From: OMOG01 sp041485845
GTDB lineage: Bacteria; Acidobacteriota; Terriglobia; Bryobacterales; Bryobacteraceae
NCBI GenBank assembly: GCA_041485845.1
Contig: JBGPKH010000200.1
Coordinates: 1-13,100 of the forward strand
Length of the DNA: 13,100 nucleotides
Direction of reading: 5' to 3'
A program made the translations under genes and the position numbers. Of this stretch, positions 1-7,126 are shown piece after piece (the first letter of the stretch is position 1; each line of letters starts with the position of its first letter). Below the pieces are notes generated by a model. It did no database searches and had not been told where the DNA came from. It saw only the letters and a list, made by a program, of their open reading frames with translations.

Positions 1-183
1 CAGGGAGAGGAGAGCAAGCGGATTCGCGTGAATTGGCGGTGGCGACTCGCAGTCTGGTTCGAGAACGCGGAGCGAGCGGAGGAGCGCAGTCCTGGGCGCG
101 GCAGCGTGTCCCAGGGCGAAACGGTCAAGTTATTTTTGCGCGCGCGCTTAGGAGCCCGAGCTAAAGCAGGAACTTGCGCTGAC

Positions 184-223
184 GCGGTTCCAGCAGGAAC
201 CGCCGACGCTCGCACTGGCGAGC
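184..223. repeat. Two adjacent short perfect hairpins
   Basis: The sequence shows GCGGTTCC-AGCA-GGAACCGC (184-203, 8-bp stem, 4-nt loop), followed four bases later by GCTCGC-ACTG-GCGAGC (208-223, 6-bp stem, 4-nt loop). No run of T follows on the plus strand and no run of A precedes, so a classical rho-independent terminator is not supported. They could be a REP-like element or the structured 3' end of an upstream transcript. The function is unknown. Confidence 0.45.
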
Positions 224-477
224 AATCTTGCGGAGATGAGCCAACCAGACATGTAGCTTGTTCAAGTATCCTTGGCTATTATTAACCCCAGCCGGCCCGG
301 ACCGGGAGTTTTGGCCGCGCGATATTCGAGTGCGCGAGTGAAAATCGGGAGGAATAGCCACCGTGTTGGCCGTGAGCAAGAGGCAACTACCACGGCCGTC
401 TCGCGTTTCAACCGTTTTTCGCGCCCGGCGTGTCCCGCGAATCCGCAGAGCGGTCGGCTGGCCCCGCTCCACCCCTG

Positions 478-486
478 TGGTATTCT
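478..486 (+). promoter_or_regulatory. Extended -10 element upstream of the aroD-aroE fusion
   Basis: TGG followed directly by TATTCT (481-486) fits the TGn-extended -10 pattern, and no good -35 is visible 17 bp upstream. Transcription would begin near 492, about 10 nt before the ATG at 502. This placement argues against the more upstream in-frame GTG at 430. It is a prediction from pattern only. Confidence 0.4.
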
Positions 487-501
487 AGGCCTTATCCAAA
501 G

Positions 502-2010
502 ATGGCGCAGATCAGGTCGCTCCCTCGCATTTGCATCGCGTTGGGCCTGCCGGACGTTCCAACCCTGCTCGACCACGCCCGGCGCGAAGCCGACGCAGGG
601 GAGACGTTCCTTGAATTTCGTTTGGACTTCCTGGACCACCCCCACAAGGGCGCGGAGGCGATTCGAGGATTCCTGGAGCAGTTTCCCGACTCCATCATCG
701 TGGCCACGTGCCGCCGCCATCAGAACCACGGAAAATTCAACGGCAGCGTCGAAGAACAACTCGCGGTGCTGGACCTCGCGGTGCGTAACGGCGCGCAGGC
801 CATCGATCTCGAGATCGAAACCGCCGAGACAGCCACAGAACGACTGAGCCAGTTTCGCGGCCGCGCGCAGGTCATCGTCTCCTATCACAATTTCGAAGCC
901 ACGCCCCCCATGGATACGGTGGTCGGACGAGTGATGCGGGTCAACGCCGACGCGTACAAGGTAGTGACGATGGCGCGCAAGCCTTCCGATAATATGCGCG
1001 TGCTTTCGGCTGCCAAGGCGCTGCCCAACCACCGGCTTGTGGTATTGGCGATGGGTGAATTGGGCTTTCCCACACGCGTGCTCTCGCCGGTATTCGGCGG
1101 CATCTTCACCTACGCCGCGCCCATGTGCGCCGAAGGCACTGCAACGGGACAGGTCAGCGCGCGGTCGCTCCGGCACTTGTACCGCGTGGAGAAACTGAAG
1201 AAGTCGGCCAGGATTTACGGGGTGATTGCGGACCCCGTCCGGCACTCGATTTCCCCCGCCGTCCACAATCGCGCGTTTCAGTCCCGCCGCGTGGATGCCG
1301 TGTACCTGCCATTCCTGGTCTCCCCCGCATACTTGCGCGACTTCTTCTCCATGGCTTCGAAACTGCCGCTCGCGGGTTTCAGCGTCACCATTCCGCATAA
1401 GCAGAAAATCATCCGCTACCTGGACACGGTGGATTCGCTGGCGCGGCGGATCGGCGCCGTCAACACGGTGTGGCGCAAGGCCGGCAAATGGCGCGGAACC
1501 AATACGGACGCCGCGGGCGTAACCGGGCCGCTATCTCGGGTGCTGCGCCTGCGGAATGCCTCGGTGTTGATCGTGGGTAACGGCGGCGCGGCGCGCGGCG
1601 CTGCCTGTGCGCTTTCCGATGCCGGGGCCAGGATCGCACTGGTGGGCCGCAATGCCGACCGTGTGCGCGCTCTCTCGAAAATCTGCGGCGCGGAGGCCCT
1701 GGGCCGGGAACAGCTTGGCTCGCGGCATTTCGACGTCGTGGTCCACGCTACGCCCCTGGGCATGTTTCCGCATGTCGAAGAATGCTTCTTCGATGGCAAC
1801 ATCCCCGGCGAGGTGGTCTTCGACTTGGTGTACAATCCGATCGAGACGCTATTGCTCCGGCGGGCGAAGGAGCAGGGCAAGACGGTGATTCCAGGGCTGG
1901 ACATGTTTATCGAACAGGCGACGCGGCAATTCGAAATCTGGACTGGGGAGACGGCGCCGCGGGCCGTCATGGAGAAGGCGGCTAGGGAAGCGCTGGAACA
2001 CCAACGCTAA
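502..2010 (+). CDS. aroDE: Bifunctional 3-dehydroquinate dehydratase (type I) / shikimate dehydrogenase
   Basis: This fused cytoplasmic enzyme would carry out steps 3 and 4 of the shikimate pathway: dehydration of 3-dehydroquinate, then NADPH-dependent reduction of 3-dehydroshikimate to shikimate. The product is 502 residues. Residues 1-225 are type I dehydroquinase: E38-F-R40-L-D42, catalytic-type H129 in VSYHNFEATP, the Schiff-base lysine candidate K153 in ADAYKVV, and GFPTR near 188-192. Residues 238-502 are shikimate dehydrogenase: YGVIADPVRHSISPAVHN with substrate serines S249 and S251, K300 in SVTIPHK, NTD (334-336), the glycine-rich loop GNGGAARGA (359-367) and VGRN for the NADP phosphate. 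Both halves look intact. The ATG at 502 is preferred over the in-frame GTG at 430, because homology begins right after it and an extended -10 lies at 478-486. The stop is 16 nt before the next gene, suggesting cotranscription. Such fusions are known in plants, Chlamydia and some other bacteria. Confidence 0.95.
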   Translation: MAQIRSLPRICIALGLPDVPTLLDHARREADAGETFLEFRLDFLDHPHKGAEAIRGFLEQFPDSIIVATCRRHQNHGKFNGSVEEQLAVLDLAVRNGAQAIDLEIETAETATERLSQFRGRAQVIVSYHNFEATPPMDTVVGRVMRVNADAYKVVTMARKPSDNMRVLSAAKALPNHRLVVLAMGELGFPTRVLSPVFGGIFTYAAPMCAEGTATGQVSARSLRHLYRVEKLKKSARIYGVIADPVRHSISPAVHNRAFQSRRVDAVYLPFLVSPAYLRDFFSMASKLPLAGFSVTIPHKQKIIRYLDTVDSLARRIGAVNTVWRKAGKWRGTNTDAAGVTGPLSRVLRLRNASVLIVGNGGAARGAACALSDAGARIALVGRNADRVRALSKICGAEALGREQLGSRHFDVVVHATPLGMFPHVEECFFDGNIPGEVVFDLVYNPIETLLLRRAKEQGKTVIPGLDMFIEQATRQFEIWTGETAPRAVMEKAAREALEHQR

Positions 2011-2026
2011 CGCAGGTGGTCAACCG

Positions 2027-2227
2027 ATGAAACTCACGCGACGCAAGCTGGCCACGGCCGTCCTCATTCCAGCGGCCGCCGCCATGGCGCAAACCCAGCC
2101 TCCGCCTCCCGGCACGCCGGACGAAGAATTGAAGGCCGCCCGCGACCGGGCCAAGCTCATTGGCGAGGCACTTGCGCAACAGACTCTGCCCATGTCCACG
2201 GAGCCCGCGTTCCAGTTCAAAGCTTGA
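2027..2227 (+). CDS. Small exported protein (66 aa) with Tat-like signal peptide, paired with amidase
   Basis: I do not recognise a functional domain. The start ATG is preceded by AGGTGG (2014-2019) at 7-nt spacing. Residues 1-21 look like a signal peptide: a twin arginine (T4-R5-R6-K7-L8), a hydrophobic Ala-rich stretch and an A-M-A cleavage site after residue 21. The twin arginine suggests the Tat route, but Sec cannot be excluded. The mature part is only about 45 residues: a proline-rich linker (PPPPGTPDEE), a charged helical segment and the C-terminal tail STEPAFQFKA. The stop codon lies within the ribosome binding site of the amidase, 7 nt before its ATG, so translation is probably coupled. 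It may be an exported partner of the amidase, or the detached leader of an ancestral exported amidase. I recall similar small ORFs in acidobacterial genomes, but cannot verify this here. Confidence 0.7.
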   Translation: MKLTRRKLATAVLIPAAAAMAQTQPPPPGTPDEELKAARDRAKLIGEALAQQTLPMSTEPAFQFKA

Positions 2228-2234
2228 GGCAACC

Positions 2235-3668
2235 ATGGCGGCAATCGGACCAGACGTCTTCTTCGCCGCGATCCCGGAGTTGAACGCCCGCCTGACATCC
2301 AAGGAGTTCTCGGCCGAGGACCTGGCCCGAGCCTTCGCCGGCCGCCTGGAGCAACTGGGTCCGCGCTACAACGCCCTGGCGCTTCCGCTGCCGCAACACG
2401 CCATTCGCAAGGCGCAGGAGGTCGACAAAGAAATCAAGCGCGGGCGCCTGCGGGGGCCGCTGCAAGGCGTCCCCTACGGAGTCAAGGACCTGATCAGTTA
2501 CGCGGGCCAACCCACCACTTGGGGGGCCAAGCCCTACGCCGGGCAGGTGTTCGACTACAACGCCACCGTCGTCGACAAGCTGGATGCCGTGGGCGCGGTG
2601 ATCACCGGCAAACTGGCTACGGTGGAACTGGCCGGTGGAGGCGGATACCGCTACGCTGCGGCATCCTTGACCGGTCCGGGACTGAACCCCTGGGACCGGA
2701 CGCGCTGGTCGGGCGGTTCCTCGAGCGGTCCGGCCGCGGCGGTTGCCGCGGGACTGGCGCCGTTCGCCATCGGATCGGAGACCTCGGGATCCATCGTTAC
2801 GCCGGCATCCTACTGCGGCGTGACCGCGCTGCGGCCCACCTACGGCCTGGTGAGCCGGTACGGCGCGATGGCGCTCTCCTGGACACTGGACAAGCTTGGC
2901 CCGTTCGCGCACACCGCCGAGGACTGCGGCCTGATCTTGCAGGTGATCGCGGGCAAGGACGGCAAGGATCCCGGCTCGGCCGGCAAGGGCTTCTACTACA
3001 CGCCGCAATACGCGCGGCCGATGAAGGACCTGAAGGTGGGCTTCGCGCCCGTGGATTTCGCCGAGAGAGCGGATGCCTCAGCGCGGCCGGCGTTCGCCGC
3101 GGCACTCGGCGTGATGAAAGATCTGGGTGTGCAACTGGTCGAGACGAAGCTGCCGCAGTTCCCTTATGGGCCGGTACTTTCGGCGATCCTCGCAGGGGAG
3201 CAGGCGTCGATTTTCGAGCCGCTCATTACCAGCGGCAAAGTGAATGACCTCGCCGACCAGGCGCAAATCGCCGGGCTGAAAGCGAGCCTGGAACTCCCCG
3301 CGAAGGACTATTTGAAAGCGCAACGCGTACGGCGTCTGATCCAGGAGGCCTTCTCCCGTCTGTTCGGAGAGGTGGACGCGTTGATCGCGCCGGGCCGCTC
3401 CGGACCCGCATCGAAGATCGAGCAGCGGCTGGACGTGGCGGCCGGCCCGCCTCCTCCCGCCGGCACGGCTCCCGGTTTCCAAGGCCTCATCCCGGCCGCC
3501 AACCTGGCGGGACTACCCGCCCTCGTGCTGCCGTGCGGGTTGGCAGAGAATCTACCGGTGGCGCTCCAGTTGGTTGGAGTGCCGTTTTCGGAAAACACAC
3601 TCCTGGCCATCGGGAAGGAATTCCAGGCGCGCACGGACTGGCACAAGCGCCGGCCGCCCGGCCTCTGA
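2235..3668 (+). CDS. Amidase signature family hydrolase (GatA-like)
   Basis: This is a 477-residue enzyme of the amidase signature family, which hydrolyses amides through a Ser-cis-Ser-Lys triad. The triad is visible: K84 in GVPYGVKDLIS, cis-Ser S162 in GGSSSGPAAA (160-169), and nucleophile S186 in GSETSGSIVTPAS. The usual GG before the nucleophile is SG here. The length matches GatA and other family members. No gatB or gatC lies nearby and no tRNA-dependent role can be inferred, so it is called a generic amidase; the substrate is unknown. The ATG at 2235 is preferred because GAGG (2226-2229) sits 5 nt upstream and family similarity starts soon after. An upstream in-frame TTG at 2160 would overlap the preceding gene. 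The protein itself lacks a signal peptide. It follows the exported 66-residue protein closely, probably as a translationally coupled pair. Confidence 0.9.
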   Translation: MAAIGPDVFFAAIPELNARLTSKEFSAEDLARAFAGRLEQLGPRYNALALPLPQHAIRKAQEVDKEIKRGRLRGPLQGVPYGVKDLISYAGQPTTWGAKPYAGQVFDYNATVVDKLDAVGAVITGKLATVELAGGGGYRYAAASLTGPGLNPWDRTRWSGGSSSGPAAAVAAGLAPFAIGSETSGSIVTPASYCGVTALRPTYGLVSRYGAMALSWTLDKLGPFAHTAEDCGLILQVIAGKDGKDPGSAGKGFYYTPQYARPMKDLKVGFAPVDFAERADASARPAFAAALGVMKDLGVQLVETKLPQFPYGPVLSAILAGEQASIFEPLITSGKVNDLADQAQIAGLKASLELPAKDYLKAQRVRRLIQEAFSRLFGEVDALIAPGRSGPASKIEQRLDVAAGPPPPAGTAPGFQGLIPAANLAGLPALVLPCGLAENLPVALQLVGVPFSENTLLAIGKEFQARTDWHKRRPPGL

Positions 3669-3683
3669 TCCGCCGCTACTCAT

Positions 3684-3714
3684 GGTGGGGCAGGCTTCAG
3701 CCTGCCAGCCGGCT
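3684..3714. repeat. Palindromic intergenic repeat (GGCAGGCTTCAGCCTGCC type)
   Basis: Between the convergent amidase and cupin genes lies GTGGGGCAGGCT-TC-AGCCTGCC followed by AGCCGGCT. The core is a perfect 8-bp stem (3689-3696 with 3699-3706), and AGCC/GGCT (3707-3714) forms a second small palindrome. From memory, intergenic elements of the form 'gtggggcaggcttcagcctgc' recur in Solibacter-type genomes; that is recollection, not a search result. Its position suits a bidirectional terminator or REP/BIME-like element, although no T-run follows. Confidence 0.55.
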
Positions 3715-3749
3715 TGGCGCAATACGCGACGGTACTTGCGAACTCGCCG

Positions 3750-4100
3750 CTACTTCCGTACCCGGTCCGCACGGTGGCCGCCGAATGCGTGGATCGTCCT
3801 GGCGCCGGCCGCAACTTCGCCGCTGTGCGGCACGCCGCGCGGGATGAAGTATTCCTCGCCGGCGTTCACCGGAATCCGCTTGCCGTCGACGATCAACGTG
3901 TAGCAGCCTTCCACCGCCATCATGTATTCGTCGAAGTCGTGGGAGTGCGCGGCGGACGACGCGGTTTCCCGGCAGGTCCAGAACGCCATCTGGCTCCCGT
4001 CGGCGCCGTCGAATACGTATCCCTCGACTCCCGGCGTCGCCTGATGGCTGTTCGCGATCCGGTTGGCGGGATGCTTCATGAATTCGGGGAAATCGTGCAT
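3750..4100 (-). CDS. Small single-domain cupin protein
   Basis: The product is 116 residues and forms one cupin barrel, probably cytoplasmic because no signal peptide is seen. Cupin motif 1 is visible as H52-S-H54-D-F-D-E58-Y, and motif 2 as PRGVPHSG with H92. Together these supply the usual 3-His/1-Glu metal site. Between them is GEEYFIP, a typical turn. Cupins of this size act as isomerases, dioxygenases or small-molecule sensors, so the substrate cannot be named. The start is 3 nt after the stop of the ADOP permease, so the two are probably translationally coupled, making this the third gene of the padR unit. An alternative in-frame ATG lies at 4079. The gene ends toward the palindromic repeat and the convergent amidase. 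Confidence 0.85.
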   Translation of the reverse strand: MHDFPEFMKHPANRIANSHQATPGVEGYVFDGADGSQMAFWTCRETASSAAHSHDFDEYMMAVEGCYTLIVDGKRIPVNAGEEYFIPRGVPHSGEVAAGARTIHAFGGHRADRVRK

Positions 4101-4103
4101 CCG

Positions 4104-6743
4104 CTACTCATACCGCAGCGCGTCCACCGGCGAGATCCGCGTAGCCCGCCGCGCCGGAACCAGACTGGCGGCCACCGCGACCAACAATAATCCCAGCGCT
4201 GCCGCCACGAACGTCAACGGGTCGGTGGCGCTCACGCCGAACAACAGTGTGGATAGCAACCGTGTCAAGGCAAACGCCCCCGCCAGTCCCACCGCAACTC
4301 CCATGGCCGCCAGCCCGGCGCCCTGGCGAATCACCATCCGCAAAACGCTCCCCTGCGCCGCGCCCAGCGCCATCCGGACCCCGATTTCGTGCGTGCGCTG
4401 CGCCACCGAGTAGGCGATGATTCCATAAATCCCCACCGCCGCCAGCAGCACGGCAATCCCCGCAAACACAGCCAGCAGCAGCGTATCGAACCGCGGCCGG
4501 GCGACCGCGCGGGAGAACGCCTGCTGCATCGTCTCCACCTGCGTAATCGTCACGCCCGGGTCCGCCGCCTGAACCTCGCGCCGCAAGGCCGGAGCCAGCG
4601 CGGCCCCCTGGGACGACCGCGCCACCACGAACATCCGCCGCCCGAAATTCTGGCGGTAAGGCACGTAATACGCGGCATCAGTGTCCCTTTGCAGGCCCGT
4701 ATACTTCACGTCGCCCACCACGCCGGCAATCTCCATGAACGGCGCCTGATTATCCGGCCCGCTCTGCTTAATGCGCTTGCCGATCGGATCCTGGTTGGGA
4801 AAGAAGCGGCGGGCAAAGCTGTCGCTGACGATCGTCACCGGTGGCGAGTCCTGCCGGTCCTGATCCGTGAAGTAGCGCCCCTTGAGCAGTGGAATGCGCA
4901 TGGTCCGAAAGTATTCGGGGCTGATGATGGCAACCGACACGGCCGGATTCAATTCGCCATGGCCGAGAACCTGCCCCTCGATCACAAACGTGTCCGCATC
5001 CGACTGCCAATCCGGCGGCAAGCTGTCCGAGAGAGCCGCCGCGGCCACGCCCGGCAGAACGCTGGCACGTTCCAGCATCTGGTCGTACAGTCTGCGGAAG
5101 GCCGGTGCTTCGTCGTACTTGCGGTCGCTCGGCGAAACGCTGGCGATCAGGATCTCGTGCGGACGCGCCGCGAACCCTCCGGTCACGCGCTCCAAGCGGG
5201 CCAGGCTGCGAAGCAGCAATCCCGCGCCCACCGTCAACATCAGCGAAAGGGCAATCTCCGAAATCGCCAATACAGCCCGTGTGTGCCGCCCGGTGCTGCC
5301 GGCGGTTGCCCCGCGGCCCCCTTCTTTGAGCGTCGAGTTGAGATTCGCGCGCTGCCCCTGGAGCGCCGGCGCCAAGCCGAAGGCCATCCCGGTGATCACC
5401 GCGGTCAACAGCATGAAGCCCAGCGCCGGGCCGTCCAACCGCACGTACTCGATCAGCGGCAAGTTGCCCGGGTTCCACGAGCGCAAAAGCTGAATGCTCC
5501 CGTAGGACACCGCCAGTCCCGCCACCCCGCCCGCAATCGCCAGCAGAATGCTCTCCGTGAGCAACTGGCGGACGAGCCGCCCGCGGCTGGCGCCCAGGCC
5601 GAGCCGCAGCGCCATCTCGCGCTCTCGCGTGGTGGCTCGCGCCAGCATCAGGTTGGCCACGTTGACCACTGCAATCAACAGCACCAGCCCGACGGCGCCG
5701 ATCAGCACCAGCAGCGGAGTCCGCACATTCCCCACGATCGAATCGCGCAGCCTCTCCACGGGAAGCGTCAGGTTCTTGTAGTACTGGTTCTCCTGCATGA
5801 TGCGGCGTCCGATGGCGTTGGTTTCCGCCTGCGCCAGCTCGATCGTGACTCCCGGTTTCAGGCGCCCGACGCCGCGATAGAAGAACGGGCCGCGGCGCGC
5901 AGGCGGCACGATTCGGAGGTTGGTCCAGAGCTCCGTATTGGCCCGGGGAAATCGGAATGCGCCGGGCATCACCCCGATGATGGTGGCGGCGGACCCGTTG
6001 ACCGAGATCGTCTGCCCGATCGCCGCGCGGCTTGCCGAAAATCGCCGGCGCCACAGGGATTCGCTGAGGACCGCGGTCGAGCCGCTGCCTGCGCCGTCCT
6101 CGCCCGGCAGGAAGACGCGGCCGGCCATCGGCCGCACTTCGAGCGTGGAAAAGAAGCCCGCGGTCACCAGCGCGCCCTGCACCTGTTCCGGCTCTCCCAT
6201 CCCGGCCAGATCCATGCGCTGGATCGAGAATATCGACGGCTCTTGGAATGCGTGATTCTGCGCCTTCCAGTCCAGGTAGTCCGCGATGCACATGGTTCCG
6301 CGCTCGAAATTCTGCGGGGAGAATTGCATGTAGACCATGGCCACCCGATCGGCGTCGGCGTACGGCAGCGGCCGCAGCAGGATACCGTAGACGACGCTGA
6401 ACATGGCGGAATTGGCGCCGATTCCCAGGGCCAGCGCCAGAACAGCCGCGCCCGTGAAACCGGGGTTTTTCCTGAGCGTGCGCACTCCGTAGCGAACATC
6501 CTGGAACAGCGTTTCCAGCATCGTTCCCATCCTGATTCCGCGAACTTCTTCTTTGACTTGTTCCATACCGCCGAGTTCCAACAGCGCGGCACGGCGGGCC
6601 TCGGAGCGCGGCATGCCGGACCGAATCTTTTCGTCCTTCAACTGCTCCAGGTAGGCGCGGAGTTCCGCATCGAGATCCCGCTCCACGCGGGGCTTGCCGA
6701 GAAGATTGCGGCGCAAACTGGACAGACGCGACAGCAGCGGCAT
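4104..6743 (-). CDS. ADOP-type ABC transporter permease (FtsX/MacB-like)
   Basis: This 879-residue inner-membrane protein belongs to the 'acidobacterial duplicated orphan permease' type (TIGR03434), MacB/FtsX-like permeases usually encoded without their own ATPase. Residues 1-75 are the soluble charged prefix typical of the family (ERDLDAELRAYLEQLKDE, then RRAALLELGG). The first membrane segment is about 97-124, followed by a periplasmic MacB-type domain to about 335. The first FtsX unit (343-460) contains REREMALRLGLGAS, then a helix near 488-512 starts the second copy. A second periplasmic domain runs to about 750, and the second FtsX unit (755-865) carries QRTHEIGVRMALGA and ends PARRATRISPVDALRYE. 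There is no ATP-binding cassette here or next door. It lies 12 nt downstream of padR and 3 nt before the cupin gene. The cargo is unknown; macrolide or lipoprotein export is only an analogy. The frame is intact. Confidence 0.93.
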   Translation of the reverse strand: MPLLSRLSSLRRNLLGKPRVERDLDAELRAYLEQLKDEKIRSGMPRSEARRAALLELGGMEQVKEEVRGIRMGTMLETLFQDVRYGVRTLRKNPGFTGAAVLALALGIGANSAMFSVVYGILLRPLPYADADRVAMVYMQFSPQNFERGTMCIADYLDWKAQNHAFQEPSIFSIQRMDLAGMGEPEQVQGALVTAGFFSTLEVRPMAGRVFLPGEDGAGSGSTAVLSESLWRRRFSASRAAIGQTISVNGSAATIIGVMPGAFRFPRANTELWTNLRIVPPARRGPFFYRGVGRLKPGVTIELAQAETNAIGRRIMQENQYYKNLTLPVERLRDSIVGNVRTPLLVLIGAVGLVLLIAVVNVANLMLARATTREREMALRLGLGASRGRLVRQLLTESILLAIAGGVAGLAVSYGSIQLLRSWNPGNLPLIEYVRLDGPALGFMLLTAVITGMAFGLAPALQGQRANLNSTLKEGGRGATAGSTGRHTRAVLAISEIALSLMLTVGAGLLLRSLARLERVTGGFAARPHEILIASVSPSDRKYDEAPAFRRLYDQMLERASVLPGVAAAALSDSLPPDWQSDADTFVIEGQVLGHGELNPAVSVAIISPEYFRTMRIPLLKGRYFTDQDRQDSPPVTIVSDSFARRFFPNQDPIGKRIKQSGPDNQAPFMEIAGVVGDVKYTGLQRDTDAAYYVPYRQNFGRRMFVVARSSQGAALAPALRREVQAADPGVTITQVETMQQAFSRAVARPRFDTLLLAVFAGIAVLLAAVGIYGIIAYSVAQRTHEIGVRMALGAAQGSVLRMVIRQGAGLAAMGVAVGLAGAFALTRLLSTLLFGVSATDPLTFVAAALGLLLVAVAASLVPARRATRISPVDALRYE

Positions 6744-6755
6744 CGTATCGTCCGC

Positions 6756-7088
6756 CTAAGTCGCCTGCAAAGCGCTCGCCATGGCAATCGAGATCCTCTG
6801 CCACTCGTCGGCCTCGGCCTGCAGATGGCGTCTTCCCGCTGCGGTCAGACGGTAGTACTTGGCGCGGCGGCTATTCTCCGACTCGCCCCAGGATGACGCC
6901 AGCCAACCGGCCTCCTCCATACGGTGCAGCGCCGGGAACAGCGAGCCCGGCTTCACCTGAAAAGTCCCGTTGGTGATCTGCGCAATGCGGTGCGAAATGC
7001 CCAGCCCGTGCAGCTCCTGTAAAGCGAGCGTTTTCAGAATCAGGAGGTCGAGCGTACCTTGCAGGAGGTTGGTCTGCCGGGCGGGCAT
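6756..7088 (-). CDS. PadR-family transcriptional regulator (acidobacterial type)
   Basis: This 110-residue winged-helix DNA-binding protein is very probably the repressor of its own unit. The N-terminus (LLQGTLDLLILKTLALQELH) and the recognition-helix/wing region (PGSLFPALHRMEE, 47-59, then RRAKYYRLTAAGRRHL, 74-89) are typical of PadR. The form fits the acidobacterial PadR group (TIGR03433), which is commonly found next to ADOP permeases. The ATG at 7088 is chosen because family similarity begins immediately after it. The open frame continues further upstream, but would then cover the palindromic operator and the preceding gene's end. The permease starts 12 nt after its stop. A perfect palindrome lies 5 bp upstream of the start, consistent with autorepression. 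The effector is unknown. Confidence 0.92.
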   Translation of the reverse strand: MPARQTNLLQGTLDLLILKTLALQELHGLGISHRIAQITNGTFQVKPGSLFPALHRMEEAGWLASSWGESENSRRAKYYRLTAAGRRHLQAEADEWQRISIAMASALQAT

Positions 7089-7093
7089 AGGCT

Positions 7094-7110
7094 GTATAGA
7101 ATCTCTATAC
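7094..7110. promoter_or_regulatory. Probable PadR operator: perfect 17-bp palindrome
   Basis: GTATAGA-ATC-TCTATAC has two 7-bp arms that are exact inverted copies, separated by 3 bp. It sits 5 bp upstream of the padR ATG, in the 38-bp gap after the flavoprotein gene. On the minus strand it contains TATAGA and TATACA, which could be -10 hexamers. TTGAGT (7130-7125) stands 15 bp upstream of TATAGA as a weak -35. A dimeric PadR bound here would block its own promoter. No clear ribosome binding site is seen before padR, so the mRNA may be nearly leaderless. Confidence 0.65.
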
Positions 7111-7126
7111 GAGGATATCACCAAAC

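Larger units (their letters stand above)
1..501. other. Left-edge region without a supportable gene
   Basis: I see no convincing gene here. One frame on the plus strand is open from the window edge to a TAA at 283-285, but its translation is Arg/Ala/Glu-rich with no motif I recognise. A leftward frame ending near 161 is equally unremarkable. Because GC-rich DNA keeps frames open by chance, neither is called. What can be seen is a pair of short hairpins (184-223) and, at the right end, an extended -10 element before the aroD-aroE fusion. The 3' end of an upstream gene could lie at the very left edge, but this cannot be decided from the window. Confidence 0.5.

Noticed and set aside
46..75. A tRNA T-loop-like GGTTCGAGAAC, and a GTTCAAG-like match near 260
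   Set aside because: The flanking bases do not form a T-stem, and no acceptor or anticodon arms could be found around either.
262..1398. A 378-codon minus-strand frame opposite the aroD half
   Set aside because: It is antisense to a clear enzyme with catalytic motifs, and its translation has no recognisable features.
2027..2260. The small protein and amidase as one gene broken by a frameshift
   Set aside because: The small ORF has its own ribosome binding site and a clean C-terminal end. The amidase has its own GAGG and ATG at proper spacing. A split ancestral gene remains possible, but there is no sign of a recent break.
3689..3706. The intergenic hairpin as a rho-independent terminator
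   Set aside because: No T-run follows on either strand, so it is reported as a repeat with only possible terminator activity.
4389..6896. An 835-codon plus-strand open frame opposite the ADOP permease, and a 678-codon minus-strand frame (4768-6804) overlapping it
   Set aside because: Both are rich in Arg, His, Gln and Gly with no domain. The permease frame has full family structure. Long shadow frames are expected in GC-rich coding DNA.
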